Shown: positions 46,956 to 57,455, counted from the stretch's first letter. The stretch: 64,000 bases of DNA from Providencia heimbachae ATCC 35613 (GCF_001655055.1 NZ_LXEW01000048.1:62001-126000), one strand, 5' to 3'. Notes: generated by a model not told the origin, from the letters alone. Numbers and translations: made by a program.

Positions 46956-46982
46956 GAACTTCATCTATTTTTACTACTCCAA
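46956..46982 (+). promoter_or_regulatory. Sigma-E promoter of rpoE
   Basis: GAACTT (46956-46961), 16 bases, then TCCAA (46978-46982). This fits the sigma-E pattern GAACTT-N16-TCnnA and predicts autoregulation of the rpoE operon. Other, housekeeping promoters for rpoE may lie in 46720-46950; I cannot place them. Confidence 0.75.
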
Positions 46983-47010
46983 GTTTACGCTTGCTTAAGG
47001 AAGGGAGAAC

Positions 47011-47064
47011 ATGAACAGGTTAAGAAATTATCAGTCTAAGTTCGGGAGATTGTTCTTGGAATGA
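47011..47064 (+). CDS. Leader peptide of the rpoE operon (RseD-like)
   Basis: A 17-residue frame MNRLRNYQSKFGRLFLE with GGAAGG 6 bases upstream. Its TGA overlaps the rpoE ATG (ATGA at 47061-47064), so rpoE translation is probably coupled to it. In E. coli a leader named RseD has been described in this position with coupling to rpoE. Here the frame is shorter than the E. coli one. Function beyond coupling is unknown. Confidence 0.6.
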   Translation: MNRLRNYQSKFGRLFLE

Positions 47065-47639
47065 GCGAGCAACTAACAGATCAGGTATTGGTTGAGAAAG
47101 TACAAAAAGGTGATCAACAAGCCTTCAACTTACTGGTTATAAAATACCAGCATAAAGTTGCGAGCTTAGTATCCCGCTATGTACCACAGGCAGATGTTCC
47201 TGATGTAGCTCAGGAGTCGTTTATAAAAGCGTACCGTGCAATTGGTTCATTCCGTGGTGATAGTGCTTTTTATACTTGGCTTTACCGTATCGCGGTCAAT
47301 ACAGCTAAAAATTATTTAGTTGCGCAAGACAGGCGTCCGCCAGCATCAGATCTTGAAGCGAGTGATGCAGAAAACTTCGAAAGTGCGGGGGCTTTAAAAG
47401 AAATTTCGAACCCAGAGAACTTAATGTTGTCTGAAGAATTGAAAAAGGTTGTTTTCCGAACCATCGAATCATTGCCTGAAGATTTACGAATGGCGATTAC
47501 ATTAAGAGAACTCGATGGTTTAAGCTATGAAGAAATTGCGGAAATTATGGATTGCCCAGTCGGCACCGTACGTTCACGTATCTTTAGGGCAAGGGAAGCG
47601 ATCGATAACAAAGTGCAACCATTGATTCAAGGTTATTAA
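47061..47639 (+). CDS. rpoE: RNA polymerase sigma-E factor
   Basis: A 192-residue extracytoplasmic-function sigma factor that directs the response to envelope stress. Region 2 (VPDVAQESFIKAYRAIGSFR, AFYTWLYRIAVNTAKNYLV) and region 4 (LPEDLRMAITLRELDGLSYE, GTVRSRIFRAREAI) are intact. It is near identical in design to E. coli RpoE (191). Start is fixed by the overlap with the leader peptide. It is the first main gene of rpoE-rseA-rseB-rseC; the last three control its activity through regulated proteolysis of RseA. Confidence 0.97.
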   Translation: MSEQLTDQVLVEKVQKGDQQAFNLLVIKYQHKVASLVSRYVPQADVPDVAQESFIKAYRAIGSFRGDSAFYTWLYRIAVNTAKNYLVAQDRRPPASDLEASDAENFESAGALKEISNPENLMLSEELKKVVFRTIESLPEDLRMAITLRELDGLSYEEIAEIMDCPVGTVRSRIFRAREAIDNKVQPLIQGY

Positions 47640-47699
47640 AATTATTGAATTGATGAGTTGGCCTATAATTGTGATGCAATTAACTGAAGGTAATTGGGC

Positions 47700-48317
47700 A
47701 TGCAAAGAGAGAAACTTTCCTCAATGATGGATGGCGAAGCTCTAGATTTAGAACTTATTAACGCTATTGCATATGATTCAACGTTAAAGCAACGTTGGGA
47801 GAGCTATCATCTTATTCGTGATACTCTGCGTAATGATACTGGCGATGTCATCCATTTTGATATTGCAAGTAAAGTTGCGGCAGCATTAGAGAATGAAGCT
47901 GTGCGTATTAATCCTCAGGTGGTTGTAGAGTCGCAACCTGAACCCGCAACGTGGGGCAGATTCCCATTTTGGGACAAAGTTCGCCCTTGGGCTAGCCAGA
48001 TCACTCAAATAGGTGTGGCAGCCTGTGTATCGTTAGCGGTTATTGTTGGTGTGCAGCAGTATAATCAAAGTAATGCTATTGACTCAGTGGTTGATGAACC
48101 TGCTTTCAACACAATACCAGTGGGCAGTGGTGCTCCCGTTAGTTTGAACATATCTGATGGGCAGCTATTTGGTAACGAACAACAAATTCAGCAAGTTGAA
48201 CAACAAAATCAGCGTATTAATGCAATGCTGCAGCAGTATGAAATTGAGCGTCGTTCTATGCTTAATCAACAAGCTAATGAAAAGTCAGCGTCCTCCGCAG
48301 GAGTTAACTCGCACTAA
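47700..48317 (+). CDS. rseA: Anti-sigma-E factor RseA
   Basis: A 205-residue inner membrane protein that holds sigma-E inactive. The cytoplasmic anti-sigma part starts MQREKLSSMMDGEALDLELI; one membrane helix is seen at about 100-117 (IGVAACVSLAVIVGVQQY); the periplasmic part is Gln-rich near the end (QQIQQVEQQNQRINAMLQQY) and binds RseB. DegS and RseP cleave it during stress. ATG 47700 matches the E. coli start; two further codons upstream are not supported. Its TAA overlaps the rseB ATG. Confidence 0.94.
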   Translation: MQREKLSSMMDGEALDLELINAIAYDSTLKQRWESYHLIRDTLRNDTGDVIHFDIASKVAAALENEAVRINPQVVVESQPEPATWGRFPFWDKVRPWASQITQIGVAACVSLAVIVGVQQYNQSNAIDSVVDEPAFNTIPVGSGAPVSLNISDGQLFGNEQQIQQVEQQNQRINAMLQQYEIERRSMLNQQANEKSASSAGVNSH

Positions 48318-49267
48318 TGAATAAATGGTTATCCGTCATCTGTCTGACGGGCGCCCTAATTATTTCTAATCAAGCTTCGGCATCTCAACAGGATGCCGAA
48401 GTTCTTTTTAAAGAAATGGGAAGTGCTGCTCAGAACCTGTCTTACGAAATGTCATTTATGACGTTCAGTCCACAAACTATCGTACCTGTCCGCTATCGGC
48501 ATGCAATTATAAATGGCGTACCCATTTCACAGATGATCCAAATGGATTCATCAAGGCGTGAAATTGTGCAAAAAGGCGATGAAATTAGCTATTTTGAACC
48601 CGGTTTTGACGCATTTAGCCTAAACGGGAAAAATATTGTTGATAATTTGCCTGCGGTACTTTTTGCCGACTATCAAAAAATTGAACCTTACTATAATTTT
48701 ATTGATGCGGGTCGCACACATATTGGTGATAAGCCGGCATTAGTAATTCGAATTATTTCCAAAGATAATTCGCGTTTTAACTATGTTATTTTAGTCGATG
48801 AAGAAACTAAGTTACCACTAAGAGTTGATTTGCTTGATAGCAATAATCAGACTCTAGAGCAGTTTCGTGTTATTTCAACCGTGCTTGATAGTAAAACAGT
48901 CAGTGATTCATTAATGGCTCTGAGTAAGGTTAATCTCCCTCCGTTATTAATTTATCCAAAAAATAGTAATCCTTCATTTAAATGGCAAGTGGGTATGTTA
49001 CCCCCAGGTTTTGAAGAAATTTCACGCTCTTTACGTAAACTTGGTGATAATGACACTGTTGAAACTGCGATGTTTAGTGACGGCCTATTTACTTTTTCAG
49101 TCAATATTACCAATACGAATCAAGGCTCATTATTGGACGTTCCTCTGCAAAATGGGCGCCGCACAATTTATAGCATGACTAAGAAGCAAAATGTGATTAC
49201 GATAATAGGTGAGCTGCCGTTATCAACTGCGCAATTAGTCGCAGGCAGTGTTCAGTTTCGGGAGTAA
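48317..49267 (+). CDS. rseB: Sigma-E regulator RseB
   Basis: A 316-residue periplasmic protein that binds the RseA periplasmic domain and protects it from DegS, and senses mislocalised lipopolysaccharide. Signal peptide MNKWLSVICLTGALIISNQASA ends in ASA. The N-terminal lipid-binding beta domain (LSYEMSFMTFSPQTIVPVRY) and C-terminal RseA-binding domain (FKWQVGMLPPGFEEISRSLR) are both present. It starts one base inside the rseA stop, so the two are translationally coupled. Confidence 0.95.
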   Translation: MNKWLSVICLTGALIISNQASASQQDAEVLFKEMGSAAQNLSYEMSFMTFSPQTIVPVRYRHAIINGVPISQMIQMDSSRREIVQKGDEISYFEPGFDAFSLNGKNIVDNLPAVLFADYQKIEPYYNFIDAGRTHIGDKPALVIRIISKDNSRFNYVILVDEETKLPLRVDLLDSNNQTLEQFRVISTVLDSKTVSDSLMALSKVNLPPLLIYPKNSNPSFKWQVGMLPPGFEEISRSLRKLGDNDTVETAMFSDGLFTFSVNITNTNQGSLLDVPLQNGRRTIYSMTKKQNVITIIGELPLSTAQLVAGSVQFRE

Positions 49268-49270
49268 ATT

Positions 49271-49735
49271 ATGGTAAAAGAGTGGGCAACAGTTATTCGT
49301 TGGCAAAAAGGTAGGGCACTTCTACGTTATGGTGCTTCATCGGGATGCGGTAGCTGTAGCGCCCGTGCTGCTTGTGGCTCTTATGCTTTAAGCAAGATTG
49401 GGCCAAATACAGAGCATGAATTAGAAATTGAAATTCAGCAGCCTTTAGTCGCGGGTCAAAAAGTTGAAGTCGGTATACCTGAAGGAAGTTTGCTGCGTTC
49501 AGCAATGTTAGTTTATTTAACGCCTCTTTTAGGTTTATTTATATTTGCAGGCTTAGCTCAATTTTGGGACTTAGACCAAGTTTGGGTTGCATTGTTTGGT
49601 ATTGCTGGTGGGTTTGTGGGATTTTTTATTGCACGCAAATTAGCTTATCATTGGCGAGATGAAGCCGCATTTCAGCCTGTCGTTTTGCAAATAGGCTTGC
49701 CCCCAGGGGAGCTTTTAGTACAAACTTCCTGTTAG
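49271..49735 (+). CDS. rseC: SoxR-reducing/sigma-E operon protein RseC
   Basis: A 154-residue inner membrane protein, last gene of the rpoE operon; in E. coli it has a small positive effect on sigma-E and belongs with the Rsx system that reduces SoxR. The Cys cluster CGSCSARAACGSYAL near 29-43 and two membrane helices at about 77-98 (LVYLTPLLGLFIFAGLA) and 104-125 (VWVALFGIAGGFVGFFIA) are seen. It starts 3 bases after the rseB stop. A hairpin at 49811 ends the operon. Confidence 0.94.
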   Translation: MVKEWATVIRWQKGRALLRYGASSGCGSCSARAACGSYALSKIGPNTEHELEIEIQQPLVAGQKVEVGIPEGSLLRSAMLVYLTPLLGLFIFAGLAQFWDLDQVWVALFGIAGGFVGFFIARKLAYHWRDEAAFQPVVLQIGLPPGELLVQTSC

Positions 49736-49810
49736 TTACCGAGTGAATTTCTATTTTTACGAAAATCTCTTTTATATTTATGAAGATAGTTAATTCGTAG
49801 ATAGTCTGAA

Positions 49811-49835
49811 TCGCCTGTTATTGACAGGCGATTTC
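49811..49835 (+). terminator. Terminator after the rpoE operon
   Basis: TCGCCTGT pairs with ACAGGCGA (49811-49831), followed by a T-rich run. Confidence 0.8.
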
Positions 49836-50038
49836 ATTTTTGTTCGTTGTAAATTATATAAATAATTCATTATGCCTATGCAGGTTTACAGTTGTTTTAC
49901 ATTGAATCTTTGTGTTAGACGGTTCTTCTATGTAAAATGCTGCTAATTAGCAATCTTGTGATAATCATAGCATTTTAGTTTTGTGGCGGTTTTTGCTCAA
50001 AACTGATTTTGTAAGGCAATTTAAAAGAAGATATTACC
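49836..50038 (+). promoter_or_regulatory. Intergenic region before lepA
   Basis: About 200 AT-rich bases with no gene. It should hold the lepA-lepB promoter; I cannot place it with confidence. Confidence 0.4.
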
Positions 50039-51841
50039 TTGAAAATCAATAATATAAGAAATTTTTCTATCATTGCTCATATCGACCATGGCAAGTCTAC
50101 TTTATCAGATCGTATTATTCAGATTTGTGGTGGTTTAACAGATCGTGAGATGGCGGCGCAAGTTCTAGACTCAATGGACTTAGAACGTGAGCGTGGGATC
50201 ACTATCAAAGCACAAAGCGTGACGTTAGATTATAAAGCGTCTGATGGTGAAACTTACCTCTTAAACTTTATCGATACACCCGGTCACGTTGACTTCTCTT
50301 ATGAAGTATCACGCTCACTAGCGGCATGTGAAGGCGCATTATTGGTTGTTGATGCAGGGCAGGGCGTTGAGGCTCAAACACTCGCTAACTGCTACACTGC
50401 AATTGAAATGGATTTGGAAGTTGTTCCGATTCTAAACAAAATTGATTTACCTGCCGCAGATCCTGATCGCGTTGCTGATGAAATAGAAGATATCGTTGGT
50501 CTGGATGCTCATGATGCAGTTCGCTGTTCAGCGAAAACAGGGGTCGGTGTTCAAGATGTAATCGAGCGATTAGTCAAAGAAATCCCACCACCTATTGGTG
50601 ATGTTGACGCGCCATTACAAGCACTAATTATTGACTCTTGGTTTGATAATTATTTGGGTGTTGTTTCACTTATTCGCATTAAAAACGGCACGCTGAGAAA
50701 AGGTGACAAAATTAAAGTCATGAGTACCGGGCAGGTCTACAATGCGGAGCGCTTGGGTATTTTTACGCCAAAACGTGTTGACCGAGACGTACTTAGTTGT
50801 GGTGAAGTAGGTTGGTTAGTCTGTGCAATTAAAGATATCACTGGAGCACCTGTTGGCGATACCTTAACAGGTGCCCGTAATCCAGCGGATAAAGCATTAC
50901 CGGGCTTTAAAAAAGTTAAGCCACAGGTTTATGCGGGTCTATTCCCTGTTAGTTCTGATGATTATGAAGCATTTCGTGATGCTTTAGGCAAATTGAGCTT
51001 AAATGATGCCTCTTTGTTTTACGAACCAGAAACATCAACAGCACTAGGATTTGGTTTTCGTTGCGGTTTCCTCGGCTTGTTGCACATGGAGATTATTCAG
51101 GAGCGTTTAGAGCGCGAATATGATCTTGACTTGATCACTACCGCGCCGACGGTCGTTTATGAAGTTAGGCTGACCGATGGTGAAGTTGTATTGGTTGATA
51201 GCCCATCTAAATTACCACCACTGAATAATATTGAAGAGTTGCGGGAGCCAATTGCAGAGTGTCATATGCTGATGCCTAAAGAATATTTAGGTAATGTGAT
51301 TACACTTTGCATTGAGAAACGTGGCGTTCAAACCAATATGGTCTATCATGGAAATCAAGTATCGCTGACTTATGAAATTCCTATGTCAGAAGTGGTCTTA
51401 GACTTTTTTGATAGATTAAAATCAACTTCTCGTGGTTATGCCTCATTAGATTACGGATTTAAACGCTTCGAACCATCAGATATGGTACGGGTTGATGTTC
51501 TTATCAACAATGAGCGTGTTGATGCTTTGGCATTAATTACTCACAGAGCGAATTCTCAATATCGTGGACGTGATCTAGTTGAAAAAATGAAAGAATTGAT
51601 CCCGCGTCAGCAATTTGATATCGCTATTCAAGCGGCGATCGGTAACCATATTATTGCTCGTTCTACAGTTAAACAGCTACGTAAAAACGTTCTTGCCAAG
51701 TGTTATGGTGGTGATGTTAGCCGTAAGAAAAAACTGTTGCAGAAGCAAAAGGATGGTAAGAAACGTATGAAGCAAGTGGGTAACGTTGAGCTACCACAAG
51801 AAGCGTTCCTTGCTATATTGCACGTCGGTAAAGATAACTAA
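50039..51841 (+). CDS. lepA: Elongation factor 4 (LepA)
   Basis: A 600-residue translational GTPase that binds ribosomes and affects initiation and recovery from stalled states, especially under ionic or cold stress. G motifs: AHIDHGKST (G1), [17 protein letters not shown] (G3), [11 protein letters not shown] (G4), CSAKTGVGV (G5). The C-terminal basic LepA-specific domain ([40 protein letters not shown]) is complete. The start is TTG at 50039: no ATG fits the conserved N-terminus. The rare start may keep its level low. It is cotranscribed with lepB, 17 bases downstream. Confidence 0.96.
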   Translation: MKINNIRNFSIIAHIDHGKSTLSDRIIQICGGLTDREMAAQVLDSMDLERERGITIKAQSVTLDYKASDGETYLLNFIDTPGHVDFSYEVSRSLAACEGALLVVDAGQGVEAQTLANCYTAIEMDLEVVPILNKIDLPAADPDRVADEIEDIVGLDAHDAVRCSAKTGVGVQDVIERLVKEIPPPIGDVDAPLQALIIDSWFDNYLGVVSLIRIKNGTLRKGDKIKVMSTGQVYNAERLGIFTPKRVDRDVLSCGEVGWLVCAIKDITGAPVGDTLTGARNPADKALPGFKKVKPQVYAGLFPVSSDDYEAFRDALGKLSLNDASLFYEPETSTALGFGFRCGFLGLLHMEIIQERLEREYDLDLITTAPTVVYEVRLTDGEVVLVDSPSKLPPLNNIEELREPIAECHMLMPKEYLGNVITLCIEKRGVQTNMVYHGNQVSLTYEIPMSEVVLDFFDRLKSTSRGYASLDYGFKRFEPSDMVRVDVLINNERVDALALITHRANSQYRGRDLVEKMKELIPRQQFDIAIQAAIGNHIIARSTVKQLRKNVLAKCYGGDVSRKKKLLQKQKDGKKRMKQVGNVELPQEAFLAILHVGKDN

Positions 51842-51858
51842 AAATACAAGGAGTCTCA

Positions 51859-52824
51859 ATGGCTAACACTTTTGCCTTGCTCTTAACGCTGGCAACATTA
51901 ATCACTGGGATTATTTGGTGTTTAGACAAGTTTAAGTTTGCCCCTGCACGAAAAGCGAAGCTGAAAAAATTGCAGGAAATGACAAGTGGTTCAATGAGTG
52001 AAGACGAACTGGAAAAAGCAGTTCGTCGACCATCATGGCTAGAGACAGGAACATCAATTTTTCCTGTTCTAGCGATTGTGCTTATTGTTCGTTCATTTAT
52101 CTATGAGCCGTTTCAAATACCATCAGGGTCGATGATGCCAACATTATTGGTTGGTGACTTTATGTTAGTTGAAAAATTTGCTTATGGATTAAAAGATCCC
52201 ATTACGCAAACAACCTTGATTGAAACAGGCAAACCAAAACGTGGTGATATTGCCGTATTTAAATATCCGAAAGATACGAATGTTGATTTTGTTAAACGTG
52301 TTATTGGTATGCCGGGTGATAAAATTGTTTATAACCCAGATGCAAAAGAACTGACTATTTATCCAAATTGTGCTGACAACAACTGTACTGAACGTTTACC
52401 AATCACATATGGCCCATTAGCACCAAGTGAATGGACGATGTTTTTTGATATAGATTCCGTCGTTGATAGCCAAAAAGGTAATTTCGAGATACCGGTGGAT
52501 CAAGAATTACCAAGAAATGCACTTCGTCAATATCAAAGAAGTGAAACGTTAGGGGCAGTTGAACACCAAATCTTGATCATTCGTCAAGCGGTTACTGAAG
52601 CGAAATATATTCAGCCAAACATGCCGCATAATGAATGGATTGTTCCAGAGAAACATTATTTTATGATGGGTGATAACAGAGACAATAGCTCCGATAGTCG
52701 TATGTGGGGCTTTGTTCCTGAAGAAAATTTGGTTGGGCGAGCAGTATTTATTTGGCTAAGTCTTGATAAGCAAGAAAATGAATGGCCAACGGGTATCCGC
52801 TTTAGTCGTATTGGTCCACTATAA
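51859..52824 (+). CDS. lepB: Signal peptidase I
   Basis: A 321-residue inner membrane protease that removes Sec and Tat signal peptides. Two N-terminal membrane segments (about 3-22 and 62-80) and the catalytic pair Ser91 (PSGSMMPTLL) and Lys146 (FVKRVIGMPGD) are seen; the later conserved MMGDNRDNSSDSR is intact. AAGGAG lies upstream of the ATG. The protein is periplasmic after the second helix. It is essential in E. coli. A hairpin at 52848 follows, before the rnc leader. Confidence 0.96.
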   Translation: MANTFALLLTLATLITGIIWCLDKFKFAPARKAKLKKLQEMTSGSMSEDELEKAVRRPSWLETGTSIFPVLAIVLIVRSFIYEPFQIPSGSMMPTLLVGDFMLVEKFAYGLKDPITQTTLIETGKPKRGDIAVFKYPKDTNVDFVKRVIGMPGDKIVYNPDAKELTIYPNCADNNCTERLPITYGPLAPSEWTMFFDIDSVVDSQKGNFEIPVDQELPRNALRQYQRSETLGAVEHQILIIRQAVTEAKYIQPNMPHNEWIVPEKHYFMMGDNRDNSSDSRMWGFVPEENLVGRAVFIWLSLDKQENEWPTGIRFSRIGPL

Positions 52825-52847
52825 TTTGATAATAATCGCCTAGTATC

Positions 52848-52877
52848 AATGCGGGTTTTCAACTGGAAACCCGCATT
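52848..52877 (+). terminator. Hairpin after lepB
   Basis: AATGCGGGTTT pairs with AAACCCGCATT, but no T-run follows. It may end lepA-lepB or act as a processing site. Confidence 0.55.
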
Positions 52878-53014
52878 ATCCGAAGCATTATTATTCTACC
52901 CAGTGTACAATATAATTTAATTAATATTATTGGTTCCCCAATTATTAACTCTTCTCTTTTTAAGTCATTATAACTAATAAGAAATTATAGTATTAGTTTG
53001 TTTGACTGATAAAA

Positions 53015-53073
53015 TTGTTGCGTTGCGGGAGTCAGTGCAAACGCAACAGTTTTGTAAAATAATATATTTTACA
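53015..53073 (+). promoter_or_regulatory. rnc leader stem-loops
   Basis: TTGTTGCGTT (53015-53024) pairs with the AACGCAACA part of 53039-53048, and TGTAAAAT (53053-53060) pairs with ATTTTACA (53066-53073). In E. coli RNase III cuts stem-loops in its own leader to lower rnc expression; these structures are in the right place for the same control. Confidence 0.65.
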
Positions 53074-53121
53074 GGTCTGTTGCGTGTGCTTTTTTATCAA
53101 ATGAAAAATGGTTGGGCGCAC

Positions 53122-53802
53122 ATGAACCCCTCGTTGTTAGAAAGATTACAGCGTAAGCTTGGTTATCAATTCGTACAAAATGATTTGTTGATTCAAGCTT
53201 TAACACACAGAAGTGCAAGCAGTAAACATAATGAACGCCTTGAATTTTTAGGCGACTCTATTTTAAGTTTTGTGATCGCAAATGATTTATATCATCGTTT
53301 TCCAAAAGTGGATGAAGGTGATATGAGCCGCATGCGGGCCACTCTGGTGCGTGGAAATACATTGGCTGAAATAGCCCGTGAATTTGAACTGGGTGAATGT
53401 TTACGTTTAGGCCCGGGTGAACTGAAAAGTGGTGGCTTCCGCCGCGAATCAATCCTTGCTGATACTGTTGAAGCCCTAATTGGCGGTATTTTTCTTGATA
53501 GTGATATTCAAACAATCGAGAGAATTATTTTAGCTTGGTATCAAAGTAGATTGGATGAAATTAGCCCGGGTGATAAGCAAAAAGACCCGAAAACGAGATT
53601 ACAAGAATATCTGCAAGGGCGTCACTTACCATTGCCTAACTATATAGTAGGGCAGGTAAAAGGTGAGGCTCATGATCAAGAATTTACGATCCACTGCGAA
53701 GTTAGTGGTATTGAACAATCGATTAATGGTGTTGGTTCAAGCCGTCGTAAAGCAGAGCAAGCCGCTGCAGAACAAGCATTGAAAATTTTGGAGCTTGAAT
53801 GA
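53122..53802 (+). CDS. rnc: Ribonuclease III
   Basis: A 226-residue double-strand RNA endonuclease that processes rRNA and many mRNAs. The nuclease signature [20 protein letters not shown] and the catalytic Asp/Glu later in [18 protein letters not shown] are intact; a double-strand RNA-binding domain occupies about 155-226 ([36 protein letters not shown]). Same length as E. coli. ATG 53122 gives the family start [15 protein letters not shown]; upstream in-frame codons lie in the regulatory leader. Its 3' end overlaps era by 4 bases. Confidence 0.96.
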   Translation: MNPSLLERLQRKLGYQFVQNDLLIQALTHRSASSKHNERLEFLGDSILSFVIANDLYHRFPKVDEGDMSRMRATLVRGNTLAEIAREFELGECLRLGPGELKSGGFRRESILADTVEALIGGIFLDSDIQTIERIILAWYQSRLDEISPGDKQKDPKTRLQEYLQGRHLPLPNYIVGQVKGEAHDQEFTIHCEVSGIEQSINGVGSSRRKAEQAAAEQALKILELE

Positions 53803-54707
53803 GTGAATTACAATCCCACTGTGGCTTTGTTGCTATAGTTGGACGACCAAATGTTGGTAAGTCGACGCTGTTGAATCAGCTTTTAGGGCAGAAAGTATCA
53901 ATTACTTCAAGAAAGCCTCAAACGACTCGCCACCGTATTATGGGGATCCATACAGAAGATAATTATCAGATTATCTATGTTGATACCCCAGGCTTACATA
54001 TTGAAGAAAAAAGAGCCATTAACCGTTTAATGAACCGAGCTGCATCAAGTTCGATTGGTGATGTTGAGGTAGTCATTTTTGTGGTTGAAGGTACTAATTG
54101 GACACCTGACGATGAAATGGTGCTCAATAAATTATCAAGCTTACGCTGTCCGGTGATCTTGGCGATTAATAAAATTGATAATGTCACGGATAAAACAATT
54201 TTATTGCCACACATTGCGATGATCAGTGAAAAGATGAATTTTTTGGATGTTGTTCCGATCAGTGCTGAAAAAGGCATGGGTGTCGACACTCTGGCGAGTA
54301 TCGTTAAAAAGCATATTCCAGAAGCAATCCATCATTTTCCTGAAGATTATATTACTGACCGTTCTCAGCGCTTTATGGCCTCAGAAATTATTCGTGAAAA
54401 GCTAATGCGTTTTCTCGGGGATGAATTACCGTATTCCGTTACTGTAGAAATTGAGCAGTTTAAAATGACGGATAAAGGCTTCTTTCATATCAATGGGTTA
54501 ATTCTTGTTGAGCGTGAAGGCCAGAAGAAAATGGTTATTGGTAATAAAGGTAGCAAACTAAAAACTATTGGTACTGAAGCACGTATCGATATGGAAAGAA
54601 TGTTTGAGACTAAAGTACACCTTGAGCTTTGGGTTAAAGTTAAATCAGGTTGGGCGGATGACGAAAGAGCACTGCGTAGCCTTGGTTATGTTGACGACCT
54701 AAAATAG
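53799..54707 (+). CDS. era: GTPase Era
   Basis: A 302-residue GTPase that binds the 3' end of 16S rRNA and helps 30S maturation. G motifs: [28 protein letters not shown]; the C-terminal KH domain includes [20 protein letters not shown]. It overlaps rnc by ATGA, so translation is coupled, and is followed at once by recO. The order rnc-era-recO-pdxJ-acpS is conserved in enterobacteria. Confidence 0.97.
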   Translation: MSELQSHCGFVAIVGRPNVGKSTLLNQLLGQKVSITSRKPQTTRHRIMGIHTEDNYQIIYVDTPGLHIEEKRAINRLMNRAASSSIGDVEVVIFVVEGTNWTPDDEMVLNKLSSLRCPVILAINKIDNVTDKTILLPHIAMISEKMNFLDVVPISAEKGMGVDTLASIVKKHIPEAIHHFPEDYITDRSQRFMASEIIREKLMRFLGDELPYSVTVEIEQFKMTDKGFFHINGLILVEREGQKKMVIGNKGSKLKTIGTEARIDMERMFETKVHLELWVKVKSGWADDERALRSLGYVDDLK

Positions 54708-54719
54708 TTGGTAAGTAAG

Positions 54720-55448
54720 GTGAGTGGCTGGCAACGCGCGTTTGTACTCCATTCTAGGCCTTTTAGTGAAACAAGTTTAATGCTTGATTTTTTCACTGAA
54801 GGCGAAGGGAAAATTCGTTTACTGGCCAAAGGTGCTAGACGTAATCGCTCACCTTTACGAGGTTGTTTGCAACCTTTTACACCTTTGCTTATCCGTTGGG
54901 GCGGCAAAGGTGAAATTAAAACTTTAATCAATGCTGACCCCGTGTCTTTAGCTCTCCCATTAAGCGGTACTGTTCTTTATAGTGGCTTATATCTTAATGA
55001 ATTAACTGCACGTGTATTAGAATTCGGCACACCGTATTCTGCGCTATTTTTTGATTATCTTTCTTGCTTACAGATATTAGCGGCTAGTGAATACACCCCA
55101 GAATCAGCTTTGCGTCAATTTGAACTCGCATTGTTATCGTACCTTGGTTACGGTGTTGATTTTCTGCATTGTGCAGGAAGTGGCGAACCTGTTACTGATA
55201 CAATGACTTACCGTTACCGTGAAGAGAAAGGTTTTATCGGTAGCTTGGTGATAGATCAGTTAAGCTTTACCGGTAAACAACTTAAGGCATTAGCTAGCCG
55301 CGAATTCCTTGATCCCGATAGCCTGAAAGCAGCGAAACGGTTTACTCGCATGGCATTAAAACCTTATCTAGGAGGAAAACCATTAAAAAGCCGTGAACTA
55401 TTCAGGCAGTTTACTTCTCCTCTACCAATCCAAAATAAGCCTGATTAG
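54720..55448 (+). CDS. recO: DNA repair protein RecO
   Basis: A 242-residue protein that loads RecA in the RecF pathway with RecR. Conserved: [20 protein letters not shown] (OB fold), [40 protein letters not shown] (Cys region) and [20 protein letters not shown]. The start is uncertain: GTG at 54720 gives MSGWQRAFV and fits E. coli best; TTG at 54708, right after the era stop, is an alternative. Neither has a strong ribosome site, which suggests coupling to era. Confidence 0.93.
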   Translation: MSGWQRAFVLHSRPFSETSLMLDFFTEGEGKIRLLAKGARRNRSPLRGCLQPFTPLLIRWGGKGEIKTLINADPVSLALPLSGTVLYSGLYLNELTARVLEFGTPYSALFFDYLSCLQILAASEYTPESALRQFELALLSYLGYGVDFLHCAGSGEPVTDTMTYRYREEKGFIGSLVIDQLSFTGKQLKALASREFLDPDSLKAAKRFTRMALKPYLGGKPLKSRELFRQFTSPLPIQNKPD

Positions 55449-55722
55449 CGTTATTTTTTGATTTTAGTTGTACGCTACTCAGTTTCCTATCTCTTTGAAC
55501 AACGCTATTTTTACTTTCCGTTACCTTTCAAGACAAGCCGATTTTCTATCTGGATATCTTTTTTACGAAGCGCTTCCCAAAATCTAAATGTAATAGTGAA
55601 AATGTGATTATCAGTTTGAAATTCTTTTTGAAGAGTGAGAGATTAACTCCCTCAAGATGCCAAATTGCAGTAGGATAGAGGCATAAAAGAGTTTGTTACT
55701 GTTTCTTGATAGGGAGTTAAAA

Positions 55723-56454
55723 ATGGCTGAGCTTTTATTGGGTGTGAATATTGATCACATTGCAACGGTAAGAAATGCTAGAGGTACTCAATACCCTGAT
55801 CCTGTGCAAGCCGCATTTGTTGCGGAGCAGGCCGGGGCTGATGGTATTACAGTTCATTTACGGGAAGACCGTCGCCATATTACTGACAGAGATGTTGCAC
55901 TGCTCAATGAAACGATTCAAACTCGAATGAATCTTGAAATGGCAGTAACGGATGAAATGATTGATATTGCATGTCGCATTAAACCTGCATTTTGTTGTTT
56001 AGTACCGGAAAAACGTGAAGAAGTTACGACAGAAGGTGGGTTAGATGTTGCTGGTCAAAAACAAAAAGTTGCATACGCAGTCAAGCGTCTATCTGAAGCC
56101 GGGATCTTAGTTTCTCTTTTCATTGATGCGGATCACGAGCAAATCGATGCCGCACAACAGTGTGGAGCCCCATTTATTGAGATCCATACAGGTGCATATG
56201 CTGATGCTAAAACAGAGCAAGAACAAGAATTAGAATTTCGCCGCATTCGTGATGGTGTGGTTTATGCTGCGGGTAAAGGGATTAAGGTTAATGCGGGGCA
56301 TGGACTAACCTATCACAACGTCCAGCGTATAGCCCAGCTACCTGAAATTTATGAGCTAAATATTGGTCACGCCATTATCGGTCGAGCTTTATTCAGTGGC
56401 TTATCTCAGGCTGTGTCTGACATGAAGACATTACTGACAGAAGCGCGTAAATAA
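55723..56454 (+). CDS. pdxJ: Pyridoxine 5'-phosphate synthase
   Basis: A 243-residue TIM-barrel enzyme that closes the ring of pyridoxine phosphate (vitamin B6). Seen: [37 protein letters not shown], the [20 protein letters not shown] region and [20 protein letters not shown] 55723 has GGGAG 6 bases upstream and the family start MAELLLGVN. The preceding gap (55449-55722) holds a promoter not placed here. It overlaps acpS by one base. Confidence 0.97.
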   Translation: MAELLLGVNIDHIATVRNARGTQYPDPVQAAFVAEQAGADGITVHLREDRRHITDRDVALLNETIQTRMNLEMAVTDEMIDIACRIKPAFCCLVPEKREEVTTEGGLDVAGQKQKVAYAVKRLSEAGILVSLFIDADHEQIDAAQQCGAPFIEIHTGAYADAKTEQEQELEFRRIRDGVVYAAGKGIKVNAGHGLTYHNVQRIAQLPEIYELNIGHAIIGRALFSGLSQAVSDMKTLLTEARK

Positions 56455-56840
56455 TGGCAATTGTTGGCCTAGGTACGGATATAGTTGAAATAGCACGTAT
56501 TGAGTCTGTTATTGAGCGCACGGCTGATAGCTTAGCAAAGCGAATATTGACACAAATTGAATTCACTCAATACCAGCAGCAGACTAAACCGGCGCGTTTT
56601 CTGGCTAAACGGTTTGCGGTGAAAGAAGCGGCTGCCAAAGCTTTAGGTACAGGGATCCGTAATGGTCTGGCATTTAATCAGTTTGAAGTAACGAATGATA
56701 AATTGGGTAAGCCATTATTAAGTTTGACTGGTGAGGCCTTAAATTTAGCTAATAAACTACGAGCGACACACTTTCATGTTTCTATCACAGATGAACGGCA
56801 TTATGCGTCTGCAACTGTGATTATCGAAAGCTTAGCGTAA
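56454..56840 (+). CDS. acpS: Holo-[acyl-carrier-protein] synthase
   Basis: A 128-residue enzyme that attaches phosphopantetheine from CoA to acyl carrier protein, needed for fatty acid synthesis. Magnesium and substrate motifs [13 protein letters not shown] and [18 protein letters not shown] are intact. It starts one base before the pdxJ stop ends (TAATG), so the two are coupled. Length is usual. Confidence 0.97.
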   Translation: MAIVGLGTDIVEIARIESVIERTADSLAKRILTQIEFTQYQQQTKPARFLAKRFAVKEAAAKALGTGIRNGLAFNQFEVTNDKLGKPLLSLTGEALNLANKLRATHFHVSITDERHYASATVIIESLA

Positions 56841-56961
56841 ATTATTTGGTTATTTGTCATTTTTGGTGGTTCACAAATTGCTGGTATCAGGTTTATGGCC
56901 AGCAATTTATTTTAGCGAGGTATTCAAGGGAAAATTAGATAGTTACGCAGCATTTGTAACG

Positions 56962-57222
56962 TTAAATTTTATCTGCGTGATGAATAATCACAAATTTATC
57001 CCAAAGTTGTTCTTGGGTTTCCATATGTTCAGGATCCGTGATGATGGTGTTAGTGATGGGGCAAACTGATTGGCAAGTGGGTTTATCATAGTGCCCAACG
57101 CATTCAGTACATAAGTCTGAGTCAATTTCATAAATTTCATTGCCCATATAAATTGCATCATTGGGGCATTCGGGCTCACACATATCGCAGTTGATACATT
57201 TTTTTGTAATTAATAGTGCCAT
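56962..57222 (-). CDS. yfhL: Ferredoxin YfhL
   Basis: An 86-residue ferredoxin with two 4Fe-4S sites: CINCDMCEPECP and CTECVGHYDKPTCQSVCP. The spacing in the second cluster (long insert) is typical of the Alvin-type YfhL family. Cytoplasmic electron carrier; partner unknown. It is convergent with acpS, as in E. coli. Confidence 0.95.
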   Translation of the reverse strand: MALLITKKCINCDMCEPECPNDAIYMGNEIYEIDSDLCTECVGHYDKPTCQSVCPITNTIITDPEHMETQEQLWDKFVIIHHADKI

Positions 57223-57422
57223 TTTTATCAGTGAAATCTATTTTATCTTGTATTAAGGCGGCTATTCTACACTGAAATTCAATAATTGAATACTGAAATG
57301 TTTAAATGAAAATAATAGGCTAATGTTTTATTCATGGTTATTTTTGTTAATTTATTGTATTTGATTTAATTTAAAGTATGAGTTATAAATAAAATGAAAA
57401 TTAAACATTAGCTTTCGTAAAA

Positions 57423-57455
57423 AATAAGGATTGGAATGAAAATGCAATCCTTATT
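57423..57455 (-). terminator. Terminator of the 150-aa gene
   Basis: AATAAGGATTG pairs with CAATCCTTATT; on the minus strand it ends in a T-run just after the stop of the gene at 57481-57933. Confidence 0.75.

Noticed and set aside
56854-57069. 71-aa plus-strand frame after acpS
   Set aside because: It runs antisense through yfhL and lacks a ribosome site.
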